64,000 nucleotides of DNA from Sinorhizobium kostiense (GCF_017874595.1 NZ_JAGILA010000001.1:248001-312000); one strand, 5' to 3'. Shown: positions 18,480 to 28,183, numbered from the stretch's first letter. Program-made: numbers and translations. Notes: generated from the sequence alone by a model not told the origin.

Positions 18480-20126
18480 CTACCGCAAGCTTCCGCAAAA
18501 CACATCGAGTCCTTCGAGCTTGACCACATTGTCGGCAAAGGCGGGCGCAAAGCCGGGCATGGGCAGCGCTTCGGCGACGATCGTGTCGGATGACAGGTGC
18601 ACGGTCTGCGGTTTGCTTGTCAGATTGAAGACGAACAGCAGGCGCTGCCCTCCCTTCTTTCTGACGAAGGCAAGAACGTCACGGTTCGAGGCGAGGAATG
18701 CCATCTCGCCATCGACGAGGGTTGCATGTGCCCGGCGGAAAGCAAGCGTGCTGCGATAATGTTCGAGCACCGAACCGGGAACGCCCTCCTGCGCATCGAC
18801 CGCCAGCAACCGATGGTCCTCGCGCACCGGCAGCCACGGAATGCCCGTGGAAAAGCCGGCATTCGCGCGCCCACTCTCCCAGACCATCGGAGTACGGCAA
18901 CCATCGCGCCCCTTGAAGGCCGGCCAGAAGCGGATGCCGTAGGGATCGCGCAATTCCTCAAGCGCAAGCTCGGCCTCGGGCAACCCCAGTTCTTCGCCCT
19001 GATAGAGGCAGATCGAGCCGCGTAAGCTGGCGAGCAGCGAAATGGCAAGTTTCGCGACCCGCTCCCGGTCGGCCCCGAGCGGCGCGAAACGGCTGGCGTG
19101 ACGCATCACGTCATGGTTGGAAAAAGCCCAGCACACCCAGCCATCGGTGACGATCGTCTGGAAATTCTCGACGCAACGGCGGAAATGGCTTGCCGTGAAG
19201 GTCGGTCCGAGAAGGTCGAACGTATAGCACATGTGCAGCTTGTCGCCGCCGCTGGTATAGGCTGCCACGGTCCTCAGCGACCGGGCGCCGTCGCCGACCT
19301 CGCCCACGGTGGCGCGACCGCCATATTCGTCGAGCAGCGCCCGCAGGCGCCGGAGGAAACCGATGTTCTCCGACTGGCTCTTGTCGTAAAGGTGATTCTG
19401 CATGCCGTAAGGATTGACGTCCGGCGCGTCGCTGCTCGTCGCTTCCGGATCCGGCACGAGCGGCGGATTGTCGCGCAGATGCCCGTCATGGAAATAGTAG
19501 TTTACCGTGTCGAGCCGGAAGCCGTCGACGCCGCGGTCGAGCCAGAAGCGGACGGTCGCAAGCACGGCCTCCTGGACCTCCGGATTATGGAAATTGAGGT
19601 CCGGCTGCGAGGTCAGGAAGTTGTGCATGTAATATTGTCTGCGCACGCCATCCCATTCCCAGGCCGGGCCGCCGAAAACCGAAAGCCAGTTGTTCGGTGC
19701 CGTTCCGTCCGGCTTCGGATCGGCCCAGACATACCAGTCCGCCTTCGGATTGCTCCGGCTCGCGCGGCTTTCGACGAACCAGGGGTGCCGGTCGGAGGTA
19801 TGCGAGATCACCTGGTCGATGATCACCTTCAGCCCGAGCCGGTGCGCCTCCGCCATCATCTCGTCGAAATCGTCCAGCGTGCCGAACATAGGATCGACAT
19901 CGCAGTAATCGGAGACGTCATAGCCCATGTCGGTCTGCGGCGAGGTGAAGAAGGGCGAGAGCCATATCGCGTCGACGCCGAGCGAAGCGATATGGGGAAG
20001 GCGACTCGTGACGCCGCGAAGATCGCCGATGCCGTCGCCGTCCGTGTCCTGAAATGAACGCGGATAGACCTGGTAGATCACCGCGCCGCGCCACCAATCG
20101 TCGCCGGACCTCGTTGTTATTGCCAT
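18480..20126 (-). CDS. GH13 alpha-glucosidase (AglA-like)
   Basis: 548 residues, glycoside hydrolase family 13. The four conserved regions are present: IIDQVISHTS (region I, about 100), DGFRLDTVNYY (II, catalytic Asp about 200), TVGEVGD (III, acid/base Glu about 272) and FSNHDVMRH (IV). QPDLNFHNPEV is the oligo-1,6-glucosidase/alpha-glucosidase region V variant, so substrates are short alpha-glucosides such as maltose, trehalose or sucrose. No signal peptide is evident; cytoplasmic. In S. meliloti the homologous aglA belongs to the aglEFGAK transport operon; here the gene is alone, without ABC transporter genes beside it. Confidence 0.9.
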   Translation of the reverse strand: MAITTRSGDDWWRGAVIYQVYPRSFQDTDGDGIGDLRGVTSRLPHIASLGVDAIWLSPFFTSPQTDMGYDVSDYCDVDPMFGTLDDFDEMMAEAHRLGLKVIIDQVISHTSDRHPWFVESRASRSNPKADWYVWADPKPDGTAPNNWLSVFGGPAWEWDGVRRQYYMHNFLTSQPDLNFHNPEVQEAVLATVRFWLDRGVDGFRLDTVNYYFHDGHLRDNPPLVPDPEATSSDAPDVNPYGMQNHLYDKSQSENIGFLRRLRALLDEYGGRATVGEVGDGARSLRTVAAYTSGGDKLHMCYTFDLLGPTFTASHFRRCVENFQTIVTDGWVCWAFSNHDVMRHASRFAPLGADRERVAKLAISLLASLRGSICLYQGEELGLPEAELALEELRDPYGIRFWPAFKGRDGCRTPMVWESGRANAGFSTGIPWLPVREDHRLLAVDAQEGVPGSVLEHYRSTLAFRRAHATLVDGEMAFLASNRDVLAFVRKKGGQRLLFVFNLTSKPQTVHLSSDTIVAEALPMPGFAPAFADNVVKLEGLDVFCGSLR

Positions 20127-20175
20127 TCACATTTCCTCGCTGACGCAATCCGTTCGAGATGTATCTTCCTGCACC

Positions 20176-20279
20176 CTACAGCGCCGCGCGTCTTATCAGA
20201 CGCGCAAAGGTCGCTGTAGCACTTTGAAACGCTGCATGTCTTTGTCCTTAAATCGAGCTCGATTTAAGGAGACATGCAG
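20176..20279. repeat. Composite palindromic repeat (two nested hairpins)
   Basis: First hairpin: CTACAGCG (20176-20183) with CGCTGTAG (20212-20219), enclosing GCGCGTCT (20186-20193) and AGACGCGC (20198-20205). Second: CTGCATGTC (20232-20240) with GACATGCAG (20271-20279), enclosing a perfect 26-base palindrome at 20245-20270 centred on GAGCTC. The architecture matches mosaic intergenic repeats common in Sinorhizobium. It fills most of the divergent gap between alpha-glucosidase and KDG kinase genes and so could bear on both promoters. Confidence 0.75.
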
Positions 20280-20370
20280 TAGGAGTAAACGGTAGCCGCA
20301 ACATTCGCTTGCCCCGCCGGCGGCGCTTCGCTAACCCATTCGGTGCGAATCATCGGAGAGGGAGGGGTGA

Positions 20371-21297
20371 ATGGCGGGCAGGATGCTTTCGATCGGCGAG
20401 TGCATGGTCGAAATGATGCAGACGGGCGGAGACATGTTGCGCAAGGGTTACGCCGGCGACACCTTCAATACCGCCTATTACGCCCGCCTCTTCCTGCCGA
20501 CGGATTGGACCGTCGATTATTTCACGGCAGTCGGCACCGATATTGTTTCGAACGAGTTGCTTGGCTTCATGGAGAGCACCGGTGTCGGCACTGGCCATAT
20601 TGCCCGGATCGAGGGCCGCATGCCCGGGCTCTACATGATCCACCTGAAGAACGGCGAGCGCAGCTTCTCCTATTGGCGCTCCACCTCCGCCGCCAGGCTT
20701 CTTGCCGATGACCCCGACCGGCTGCGGACCGCGATCGAGGCCGCCGAGATCGCCTTCTTCTCCGGCATCACGCTTGCGATCCTTTCGCCCGATGCCGCCG
20801 AGACGCTGCTGGCGGAACTGCGGCGGGCGAAGGCCGGCGGCAAGCGCGTCGTCTTCGATCCGAACATCCGGCCCCGCCTGTGGGACAGCGCGAAACGGAT
20901 GCGCGCGACGATCGAGGCCGGCGCCCGGGCAGCGACAATCGTTCTCCCAAGCTATGACGACGAGGCGGCGCATTTCGGCGATGCCTCCGTCGAGACGACG
21001 ATCGAGCGCTACCGCGCTCTCGGTGTCGCGGACGTTGCCGTCAAGAACGGCGCCGACGGCATCACGCTGCAGTTCGGCAGCGGAACGCGCCTCCACGTTC
21101 CCGCGGAGCCTGTTTCCGAAATCGTCGACACCACCAGCGCCGGCGACAGCTTCAACGGTTCATTCCTCGCTCGCCTCGCTCTTGGCGAGAGCCCGGCCGA
21201 TGCCGCCGCCTTCGCCGCCCGCGTCGCCGCCGCGGTCATCGGCCATCACGGGGCGCTGGTAGCGCGGGAGACTCTGATGGCAGACGGTATTCTTTAA
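20371..21297 (+). CDS. kdgK: 2-keto-3-deoxygluconate kinase
   Basis: 308 residues, PfkB family. N-terminal MLSIGECMVEM and GDTFNTAYYARLF match KDG kinases, and the C-terminal DTTSAGDSFNGSFLA carries the anion-hole and catalytic Asp. Phosphorylates 2-dehydro-3-deoxygluconate to KDPG for the Entner-Doudoroff pathway. A strong site GGGAGGGGTGA precedes the ATG. It is convergent with der across a RIME-type repeat. Confidence 0.9.
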   Translation: MAGRMLSIGECMVEMMQTGGDMLRKGYAGDTFNTAYYARLFLPTDWTVDYFTAVGTDIVSNELLGFMESTGVGTGHIARIEGRMPGLYMIHLKNGERSFSYWRSTSAARLLADDPDRLRTAIEAAEIAFFSGITLAILSPDAAETLLAELRRAKAGGKRVVFDPNIRPRLWDSAKRMRATIEAGARAATIVLPSYDDEAAHFGDASVETTIERYRALGVADVAVKNGADGITLQFGSGTRLHVPAEPVSEIVDTTSAGDSFNGSFLARLALGESPADAAAFAARVAAAVIGHHGALVARETLMADGIL

Positions 21298-21315
21298 CGG
21301 CAGAAGAGGAATTTT

Positions 21316-21386
21316 GCCCCTCACCGTAGCCCTCTCCCACGCTCGCGGGGAGAAGGTGGCCGGTCCACCCAAGCCGGACGAGGGGC
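21316..21386. repeat. RIME-type palindromic repeat
   Basis: Outer arms GCCCCTC (21316-21322) and GAGGGGC (21380-21386) enclose CCCTCTCCCACGCTCGCGGGGAG. Same family as the copies near 30.2, 37.0 and 59.2 kb. It separates the convergent kdgK and der genes and may serve as a bidirectional terminator. Confidence 0.75.
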
Positions 21387-21408
21387 CAAAGCCGCCTCCG
21401 CCGCCACC

Positions 21409-22842
21409 TCACCGCCTCTTGCGCGCCTTCGATTCGTATGGATTGTCCGAGGCGCGGAAATGGACGCGGATCGGCACGCCGGGCATGTCGAAATCCTTGC
21501 GCAGGCCGTTGACGAGGTAGCGCACATAGGATTCCGGCACCGCCTCGGGGCGGGTACAGGAGATCATGAAACCGGGGGGGCGCGCCTTCACCTGGGTCAT
21601 GTATTTGAGCTTCAGCCGGCGGCCGGAGACGGCGGGCGGCGGGTGTTGCACCTGCTGCGTTTCCAGCCAGCGATTGAGGCGAGCGGTCGAGATGCGGCGG
21701 TTCCAGACCTTGTCCGTTTCGATGATCGCCTGCATCAGCCGGTCGAGCCCGTAGCCCGTATGGCCGGAGATCGGCACCGCGCGGATGCCGCGGGCCTGCG
21801 GCAGGAGCCGCTCGGTCTTTTCGCGCAAGTCGGCCAGCACCGCCTGCCAATCCTCGACCAGATCCCACTTGTTGAAGGCAAGCACCGCCGCCCGCCCCTC
21901 GCGCAGGACCAGATCGACGATCTGCAGGTCCTGCTTCTCGAATGGAATTGTCGCGTCGAAGACGATGACTACCGTTTCGGCGAAACGGATGGCACGGAGC
22001 GCGTCGGCAACGGAAAGCTTTTCGAGCTTCTCCTGGACCTTCGCCTTGCGGCGCATGCCGGCCGTGTCGAACATCTTGATCGTGCGGTCGCGCCATTGCC
22101 ACTCGACCGAAATCGAATCGCGGGTAATCCCCGCTTCCGGGCCCGTCAGGAGCCGGTCTTCGCCAAGGAAGCGGTTGATCAGCGTCGACTTGCCGGCGTT
22201 CGGTCGGCCGACGATCGCAACGCGCAGGGGCTTCGTTTCATCGTAGGCAGGCTCGGCCTCTTCCTCTTCCGCGCTCTCGCCCACCTCGGCCGGCCGGACA
22301 TCGACATCGGTCACGGCGACGTCCTCGGCAGGCGGAAAAGCCCTCTCCTCGCCGAGTGCGGCGACGATCGCATCGCGCAGGTCGAGCATGCCCTGCCCAT
22401 GCTCGGCCGAGATCGGGCATGGTTCGCCGAGGCCGAGGGTGAAGGCATCGTAGAAGCCGCCTTCCGAGCCGCGCGCCTCGGCCTTATTGGCGACGACGAT
22501 GACCGGCTTCCCGCGGCGGCGCAGCATTTCGGCGAGCGTCTCGTCGGCGGGCGTCAGCCCGGCCTTGGCGTCGATGACGAAGAGCGACAAATCCGCCTCG
22601 TCGATCGCGGTTTCGGTCTGCGCCCACATCCGCCCCTGAAGACTGTCTGGCGCCGACTGTTCGAGGCCGGCCGTGTCGATGATGCGGAACTTCAAATCGA
22701 CGAGCTTGGCGTCGCCCGGTCGACGGTCACGCGTAACGCCCGGCGTATCGTCGACAAGCGCCAGCTTCTTGCCAACCAGCCGGTTGAACAAGGTGGACTT
22801 ACCGACATTGGGGCGGCCGACGATCGCGACGGTGAAACTCAT
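21409..22842 (-). CDS. der: Ribosome-assembly GTPase Der (EngA)
   Basis: 477 residues with two tandem GTPase domains followed by a KH-like domain, as only Der has. Domain 1: GRPNVGKS (9-16), DTPGVT, NKAE. Domain 2: GRPNAGKS (about 213), [17 protein letters not shown]. An acidic linker rich in Glu joins them. Essential for 50S subunit maturation. In S. meliloti this gene (engA) is one of the few essential genes of pSymB. It follows a TPR membrane-protein gene by 11 bases on the same strand, so they form an operon. A RIME repeat lies after its stop. Confidence 0.96.
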   Translation of the reverse strand: MSFTVAIVGRPNVGKSTLFNRLVGKKLALVDDTPGVTRDRRPGDAKLVDLKFRIIDTAGLEQSAPDSLQGRMWAQTETAIDEADLSLFVIDAKAGLTPADETLAEMLRRRGKPVIVVANKAEARGSEGGFYDAFTLGLGEPCPISAEHGQGMLDLRDAIVAALGEERAFPPAEDVAVTDVDVRPAEVGESAEEEEAEPAYDETKPLRVAIVGRPNAGKSTLINRFLGEDRLLTGPEAGITRDSISVEWQWRDRTIKMFDTAGMRRKAKVQEKLEKLSVADALRAIRFAETVVIVFDATIPFEKQDLQIVDLVLREGRAAVLAFNKWDLVEDWQAVLADLREKTERLLPQARGIRAVPISGHTGYGLDRLMQAIIETDKVWNRRISTARLNRWLETQQVQHPPPAVSGRRLKLKYMTQVKARPPGFMISCTRPEAVPESYVRYLVNGLRKDFDMPGVPIRVHFRASDNPYESKARKRR

Positions 22843-22853
22843 CCTCTAGTGCC

Positions 22854-23522
22854 TCAAGCCTTGCCGCTGGCGGCGATCACGTCGAGCAGCATCTGCGCCC
22901 GGTTCGCGACACCGCGCGGGCTCTCGGTGTCGTCGGCGATCTGCTGAAACCACCCCTTCGCCTTTGCGTAGTCGCCCGCCTTGTAAGCGGCAAGCCCGAG
23001 CGCCTCGCGGGCGGAATGGCGCATGGCGTTCTGCGGCACGGCCAGCTGCTCGACCTCGGCGGAAACCTGTTCATAACCTCCGCCATCGATCAGCAGATAG
23101 GCCGCGCGCAGCCTTGCGGCGTCGCGCAGCGCTGCCGGAATACGGCTGTCCTTGCCGATTTCGGAAAACGCCGCTGCAGCCGCTTCGGTTTCACCCTTCT
23201 CGGCCTGCAGCGTCGCCGACCGCAGGCGCGCGAGAACCGGATAGGAGCCATAGCCTTCCTGTTCCAGCTTGTTCAATTCCGCCAAAGCTTCCTCGGACTT
23301 ATTCTGCTTGGCGAGATCGAGCGCCGCCAGGAAGGCATCGCCCGATTGCGACGATGAACTCTCCTGCCAATAATCGTAGCCGACCTTGCCGATGGTGCCG
23401 AGAACGATCAAGGCGGCAAGCCCGATGATGAGCCCGCCAAACCGCGCCCAGATGGCTTTCATCTGGTCCGAACGGAGTTCTTCATTGACCTCGCGGATAA
23501 AGCTGTCGTCTTGGTTCGCCAT
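22854..23522 (-). CDS. YfgM-like TPR inner-membrane protein
   Basis: 222 residues. After a short cytoplasmic N-terminus (DDSFIREVNEELR) a single membrane helix at about 28-47 (FGGLIIGLAALIVLGTIGKVGYDY) is followed by Ala-rich tetratricopeptide-type helices to the C-terminus, with a predicted periplasmic orientation. This is the YfgM/TPR_21 layout; E. coli YfgM is an ancillary SecYEG/chaperone partner. In E. coli the order is yfgM-bamB-der; here the gene directly precedes der and bamB is not between them. Confidence 0.8.
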   Translation of the reverse strand: MANQDDSFIREVNEELRSDQMKAIWARFGGLIIGLAALIVLGTIGKVGYDYWQESSSSQSGDAFLAALDLAKQNKSEEALAELNKLEQEGYGSYPVLARLRSATLQAEKGETEAAAAAFSEIGKDSRIPAALRDAARLRAAYLLIDGGGYEQVSAEVEQLAVPQNAMRHSAREALGLAAYKAGDYAKAKGWFQQIADDTESPRGVANRAQMLLDVIAASGKA

Positions 23523-23562
23523 GTCCCGTCCCGGCTGCCCGGCCTTTTCAGCTAGTTTAGTT

Positions 23563-23615
23563 CTGGAGCGGGAACGCGCGGGATCGCCGCGCGGTCATTC
23601 TCGGTGCCGCTCCAG
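23563..23615. promoter_or_regulatory. Imperfect nested inverted repeat upstream of the TPR-der operon
   Basis: CTGGAGCGG (23563-23571) and CCGCTCCAG (23607-23615) are perfect arms, with CGCGCGG-type secondary pairing inside. It lies in the 147-base gap between the NnrU gene and the TPR gene (both leftward), so it may be the NnrU terminator or a repeat. No T run is obvious. Confidence 0.45.
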
Positions 23616-23669
23616 GAATTGTGCGCCTTCTACCCGATTTTGCGTCGCTTGTAAGGGGGAGAACGTCAA

Positions 23670-24257
23670 TTACCCGACGGTGATCGGCGAGACGCCGATC
23701 ACGAGCTCGTGCAGCCTCCAGACGATCACGCCGTAGAGCGCCGCCCCGAGGACCGCCGCCGCAAGATCATAGCGGTAGGAGACGAAGGCCGGATTGGCGA
23801 TCTCGCCGGCGCGCCAGCGCTTCTTCATCGAGATGCGCAGGATCACGCCCCAGGCGAGAAAGGCGCCGAACAGCAGGACGGACGCAGTCTCGCCATTGGC
23901 GACGAGATGCGCAAGCGCCCAGATCTTGATCGCCAGAATTGCCGGATGCTTGGTCGCCGCGCGGATCTTGCCGGGCGGCAGGAAGGCGGCGACGAGACAG
24001 ATCGACGCGATCAGCATCAGCGCCAGCGCTATATGAGCCATGAAGACCGGCGGCGTGTAGAGCATTCCGGTCGTGGCGCGGGCCTGATCGAAGCCGATCG
24101 CGATCAGCGCCAGACCGACGACGGAGGCGATGCCGTGGATCGCCCGCCAGCTTGCGGCGCCGCTTCGCTTGATCACCGCCGCGCGGACGCCCGGAGCGAA
24201 GCTGCGCACGAGGTGGATGCCCAGGAAAACAACGATACCAAGAACCAGAAGCGCCAT
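23670..24257 (-). CDS. NnrU family membrane protein
   Basis: 195 residues with about five membrane helices and the NnrU-family segments GIHLVRSFAPGVR at the N-terminus and TKHPAILAIKIWALAHLVANGE in the middle. NnrU was first seen next to nitrite/nitric oxide reductase genes, but the family is widespread and related to isoprenoid methyltransferase folds; this copy has no denitrification neighbours, so its role is unknown. Located in the inner membrane. Confidence 0.82.
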   Translation of the reverse strand: MALLVLGIVVFLGIHLVRSFAPGVRAAVIKRSGAASWRAIHGIASVVGLALIAIGFDQARATTGMLYTPPVFMAHIALALMLIASICLVAAFLPPGKIRAATKHPAILAIKIWALAHLVANGETASVLLFGAFLAWGVILRISMKKRWRAGEIANPAFVSYRYDLAAAVLGAALYGVIVWRLHELVIGVSPITVG

Positions 24258-24441
24258 GTCTCACCCGATATGAGGAATTCGGCAGGGAGCGGTGCGCGCC
24301 ACCCGCTTCAACCATTTGTTTACCATCGCATAGCGGGATCCCCCGCGAAATTCCAGACGGATCAAAGGATTGCCGTATTGTTGACGAAGGGAAGTCGGCG
24401 AACAAATCGTCGCACTCGCTGATTCTTTCCAGAAAATCCGT

Positions 24442-25446
24442 ATGTCCCGCAAAATCTTCGCGTTCTCCCTTTGCCTTTTTCCCACGCTTGCGCTGGCCGA
24501 GCCGCCGTCGGCCGGGAACGAAAAGGAAAACAAGCAGCTCGTCATTATCTCGTTCGACGGCGCCCACGACAATGCGCTCTGGGAGAAGAGCCTTGCCATG
24601 GCCAAGCGCACCGGAGCGCACTTTACCTATTTTCTTTCCTGCACCTTCCTGATGACGAAGGCCGATGGGAAGAAGGGCTATCAGGCACCGGGCCAGAAGC
24701 CGGGCCGCTCAAACGTCGGCTATGCCCAGGACCGCGCGGAGATTGCCGTACGCGCCGGCCATATCTGGCGCGCCCATCTCGAAGGCCACGACATCGGCAG
24801 CCATGCCTGCGGCCATTTCGACGGCCAGGGGTGGAGCGAGGCCGACTGGAGAAGCGAATTTTCATCCTTCCGCACGGCGCTCGTCGACGCCTGGAAGAAC
24901 GCCGGCAAGGCGCAGGCCGAACCGGAAGGATGGGCGCACTTCGCCCGAACCGGCATTACGGGGTTCCGTGCGCCTTACCTGTCGTTGAGCGCCGGCTTGA
25001 TGCCGGCGGTCAAGGCCTTCGGCTTCACTTATGATGCAAGCCTCGTCACCAAGGGGCCCGGCTGGCCGAAATCCGAGGACGGTCTGCCCCGCTTCGGGCT
25101 GCCGCTCATCCCCGAGGGGCCGTCGCACCGGCCGGTGATCGGCATGGATTACAATCTCTTCATCCGCCATTCGATGGGGATCGAAAACAAAAAGGACAGC
25201 GCCCGCTTCGAGGAACGCACGTTGGAAGCCTATCGCGATGCCTTTGCCAGGGAATATGGCGGCGAGCGCATCCCATTGCAGCTCGGCTTCCATTTCGTCG
25301 AAATGAACGGCGGCGCCTATTGGCGGGCGCTCGACCGGTTCCTGACCGAGACCTGCAGCAAACCGGACGTTGCCTGCGTCAGCTATACGGAGGCGCTACC
25401 GCTGATCGAGAGCGCGAGAAAGAAGGCGGATAGCTCCGCCTTCTGA
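24442..25446 (+). CDS. Exported polysaccharide deacetylase (NodB-fold)
   Basis: 334 residues. Signal peptide MSRKIFAFSLCLFPTLALA, cleavage near ALA-EPP. The mature protein has the NodB homology features: ISFDGAHDN (motif 1, with Asp pair replaced by D-G-A-H-D), HDIGSHACGH (motif 2 zinc histidines) and GFRAPYLS (motif 3). The middle contains insertions absent from short NodB proteins. Probably acts in the periplasm on an acetylated glycan; substrate unknown. Convergent with bacA, 11 bases between the stops. Confidence 0.82.
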   Translation: MSRKIFAFSLCLFPTLALAEPPSAGNEKENKQLVIISFDGAHDNALWEKSLAMAKRTGAHFTYFLSCTFLMTKADGKKGYQAPGQKPGRSNVGYAQDRAEIAVRAGHIWRAHLEGHDIGSHACGHFDGQGWSEADWRSEFSSFRTALVDAWKNAGKAQAEPEGWAHFARTGITGFRAPYLSLSAGLMPAVKAFGFTYDASLVTKGPGWPKSEDGLPRFGLPLIPEGPSHRPVIGMDYNLFIRHSMGIENKKDSARFEERTLEAYRDAFAREYGGERIPLQLGFHFVEMNGGAYWRALDRFLTETCSKPDVACVSYTEALPLIESARKKADSSAF

Positions 25447-25457
25447 TGACCCGGTGG

Positions 25458-26720
25458 TTACAGCGCCAACTCTTCCTTGCCGCCGGCGTCGATGAACTCT
25501 CGATCGATCTCCGGCAGCGGCTCCTCATAGAGGATCGCTTCGAAGGCGCGCAGGCGCTTGTAGATCGAAAGCAGCTCGACGATCGTCGTCCAGGAATTGA
25601 CGAGATACTGGAACGATTCGCGCACCTGGCCGAAAACGTTCAGAATCTGGGTCATGACGCCAAGCGTCAGCTTTCCGGCCACGATCGCCGGCACCAGCAC
25701 GAAAGTGCCGTACAGGTTGTCGGCCTGCAGGTAGAATATGCGTGCGATGTTGAAATACATGTAATGGAAATAGAGGCGGAAATAGTTTCTGCGCACGTTT
25801 TCGAAAAGCTCGGCAAGCGTCAGCGGATCGGCGCGATCTGCATGATCTTCGCCGTAGACGAGCTCCTTGCGATAAGCCGCTTCGACGCGCTGGTTTCGAA
25901 ATTCCAGGCCCGGAAGCTTGATGCCGACGAGGGCAAGGAAAACCGTCCCGAAGATCGACCAGCTGATCGCGGCCCAGACCAGCGCATGGGGCACTTCACC
26001 GACGACCGGCAGTACATTGACCTGCTCGGAGAACTTGAGGAGCACCGGGAGGAAGGCAATCAGCGTCATGATCGAACTGACGAGACCGACACCGAGCCGC
26101 TCGACCGTCGACGAGAAGCGCATCGTATCTTCCTGAACGCGCTGAGACGCGCCCTCAATATGGCGCAGCCGCGACCAATGTGAGACGTAATACTCGTTCA
26201 TCGCGGTCCGCCAGCGGAAGATGTAGTGGCTGACGAAGAAAAGATTGAGCACGCCGACGGTCACCGCCACGAAGGCGATGCCGGCAAAGCCGATCATCCC
26301 GGTATAGAGCTGCTCGGCGGTCACGGGAGCCGTCCTGGCAAGCGCTTCCTGGATCAGGTTGTAGAAGGGGCCGTACCAGGCATTGATGGCGACGCTGACC
26401 TGGACCGAGAAATAGGTGTTGAAGATAATCAGCGCCGACCCGAGGATCGACCAGGTTTGCCATCTGTGTGGCGCGTAGGCGAACCAAAAGGCGGAAAACA
26501 GGACGACAACAGCCAGATAGTAGATATAGAACCAGAGGAACGGAGCCGACCAGAAAACCGATACGCCGATGACCGGTTCCACCCCCTCGGGAAGCGGCGG
26601 CAAGCCGACCACCGCACCGAAATCGCGGCCTCCGAAGTACCAGAGGAGGATGGCGAATAGTGACCAGGCGACTACGGAGATGAAGAACAGCTTCGGTTTG
26701 GGAAAGAAGGATTGGAACAA
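25458..26720 (-). CDS. bacA: Peptide/VLCFA-related inner-membrane transporter BacA (SbmA family)
   Basis: 420 residues, the same length as S. meliloti BacA. It has the SbmA/BacA fold of about seven to eight membrane helices without an ATPase domain; conserved parts include FFPKPKLFF at the N-terminus, [38 protein letters not shown] and a C-terminal [15 protein letters not shown]. BacA imports antimicrobial and nodule-specific cysteine-rich peptides in proton-coupled fashion and is required for bacteroid survival in legumes forming NCR peptides; it also affects lipid A very-long-chain fatty acids. The initiation codon is TTG at 26720 with GAGAG about ten bases upstream. Confidence 0.95.
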   Translation of the reverse strand: MFQSFFPKPKLFFISVVAWSLFAILLWYFGGRDFGAVVGLPPLPEGVEPVIGVSVFWSAPFLWFYIYYLAVVVLFSAFWFAYAPHRWQTWSILGSALIIFNTYFSVQVSVAINAWYGPFYNLIQEALARTAPVTAEQLYTGMIGFAGIAFVAVTVGVLNLFFVSHYIFRWRTAMNEYYVSHWSRLRHIEGASQRVQEDTMRFSSTVERLGVGLVSSIMTLIAFLPVLLKFSEQVNVLPVVGEVPHALVWAAISWSIFGTVFLALVGIKLPGLEFRNQRVEAAYRKELVYGEDHADRADPLTLAELFENVRRNYFRLYFHYMYFNIARIFYLQADNLYGTFVLVPAIVAGKLTLGVMTQILNVFGQVRESFQYLVNSWTTIVELLSIYKRLRAFEAILYEEPLPEIDREFIDAGGKEELAL

Positions 26721-26865
26721 GGGACGGCACTCTCGTTTTTCTCGGAGGTCAACGACTTACCTCCTGATGCGCCGAAACTAGGGCAATTCGTGTGCATCAA
26801 CAATTCGACAATGCGAATGTTAACGTTATTTCACGTAGCGGCGCCCGGAGTCCGCCTTGGCGCCG

Positions 26866-28140
26866 TCAGAACCGCCGGGCGGCGAGCGCGGCCTTGACCC
26901 CGCGCGTTTCCAGCATCGTGACAGCGCTGCAACCGAGGAGCACGATGGCGGCGACCAATGTCGGCAGGGTATAACTCTCGGTCCGTTCGGCCATCCAGCC
27001 GGCAATCAACGGCCCGACGATCTGCCCGATGCCGAAGGCGGCAGTCATGAAGGAGAGCGCCCGGCGCGGACTTTCGGGCGCGAGCCGGCGTCCGATCTGC
27101 AGGCCGTAGGCCGTGATCATCATGAAGGTCGCGCCGAGCATCAGTCCGCCGAAGAGCGGTGCGAAGGGCAGGGGAAGAGAGACGGCCAGCACGAGGCCGA
27201 TTGCCTCGACCAGGAGGCCGATCGCGTAGACGCCCACCTCACCGAAGCGTGGCACGGCGTAGCGCCAAAGATGCACCGACAGCGCCGCACTGACGCCTGT
27301 CAGCAGCCAGGCGAGAAATTCAATGCCGTGACCGCCGCCTGGATTGCGCGCCATGGCGACGAGAAAAGTGGCGGTGATCACATAACCAAAACCGAAGAAG
27401 CCGTAGGTGAGTATCATCATCTTCAGCGGCCGCGTCCAGATCAGCGGCTCTTCCGGGCGACTGCTCTCGACGTGGTGGCCGGCCGGCAGCAGCATCGCGA
27501 CGAGAGCGGTGCCCGCGAGCGCAATGATCGCGCCCGTCAACCAATCTCCTTGCGAGGTGGAGAGGCCGGAAACACCGGCAAGCGGTGCTGCCCAGACCGA
27601 AACGGACGAAAGTGCGATGCCAAGTCCGACCCCTCCGAAATGCACCGACGGCACCAGTTCCGACCTGCCGGCGAGCCCCTGCCCTAACACGATCCCGGAC
27701 ACGAAAATCATGGCGAAGGCGCTTGCGAGGCCCGCAAGGAAACGGATGGCACAATAGGCGGGAACCGACGTGCCGAACCCCATCGCGGCAAGCAGCAGCG
27801 CCGTCGTCACGAGCGCCGCAAGCCCGAGCCGCCGCTCGTGTCCGTGGGCCCAGCCATAGGCCGCCAGCACGGCGCCCGCGAGATAGCCGACGAAATTCGC
27901 CGAAGCGATCAGCCCGGCATCTGCCGGGGAAATGCCTATATCGGCCATCATCGCCGGCAAGATCGGTGTATAGGAGAAACGGCCGAAACCCATCGCCACT
28001 GCCATGGCGACAGCGCCGGCGATGGCTGTGGCCGCAAGGCGGCCGTTGGAAACGGCACGCGCAGGACCGCCTGTATCACAGGTGGCGGCTTGCCCGGACC
28101 GGGCGTCCTCGCTGTGCGGCAGTCTCTGGTGCGTGCTCAT
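26866..28140 (-). CDS. YbfB/YjiJ-type MFS transporter
   Basis: 424 residues with about twelve membrane helices. A polar N-terminal tail of roughly 30 residues precedes helix 1 (MAVAMGFGRFSYTPILPAM), whose GFGRFSYTPILP sequence is diagnostic of the YbfB/YjiJ group. A basic RRLAPESPRR loop lies before helix 11. Substrate is unknown for this group. The ATG (28140) directly abuts a 29-base palindrome and has no Shine-Dalgarno sequence between; a TATACT box lies further upstream (28183-28178). Confidence 0.87.
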   Translation of the reverse strand: MSTHQRLPHSEDARSGQAATCDTGGPARAVSNGRLAATAIAGAVAMAVAMGFGRFSYTPILPAMMADIGISPADAGLIASANFVGYLAGAVLAAYGWAHGHERRLGLAALVTTALLLAAMGFGTSVPAYCAIRFLAGLASAFAMIFVSGIVLGQGLAGRSELVPSVHFGGVGLGIALSSVSVWAAPLAGVSGLSTSQGDWLTGAIIALAGTALVAMLLPAGHHVESSRPEEPLIWTRPLKMMILTYGFFGFGYVITATFLVAMARNPGGGHGIEFLAWLLTGVSAALSVHLWRYAVPRFGEVGVYAIGLLVEAIGLVLAVSLPLPFAPLFGGLMLGATFMMITAYGLQIGRRLAPESPRRALSFMTAAFGIGQIVGPLIAGWMAERTESYTLPTLVAAIVLLGCSAVTMLETRGVKAALAARRF

Positions 28141-28183
28141 GCCCTGTTATTGCATTGCAATAACAGGGCGACAAATCAGTATA
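28141..28183 (-). promoter_or_regulatory. Promoter and near-perfect palindromic operator of the MFS gene
   Basis: GCCCTGTTATTGCA (28141-28154) and TGCAATAACAGGGC (28156-28169) are 14-base perfect arms around one base. On the minus strand TATACT (28183-28178) forms a good -10 box just upstream, so transcription would start inside or next to the palindrome and the whole short leader would be this element. Confidence 0.7.

Noticed and set aside
18338-23669. Expected tRNA-Arg(CCG) near der
   Set aside because: I looked for it because it accompanies engA in S. meliloti, but saw no T-loop or acceptor-stem pattern in the gaps around der or elsewhere in the window.
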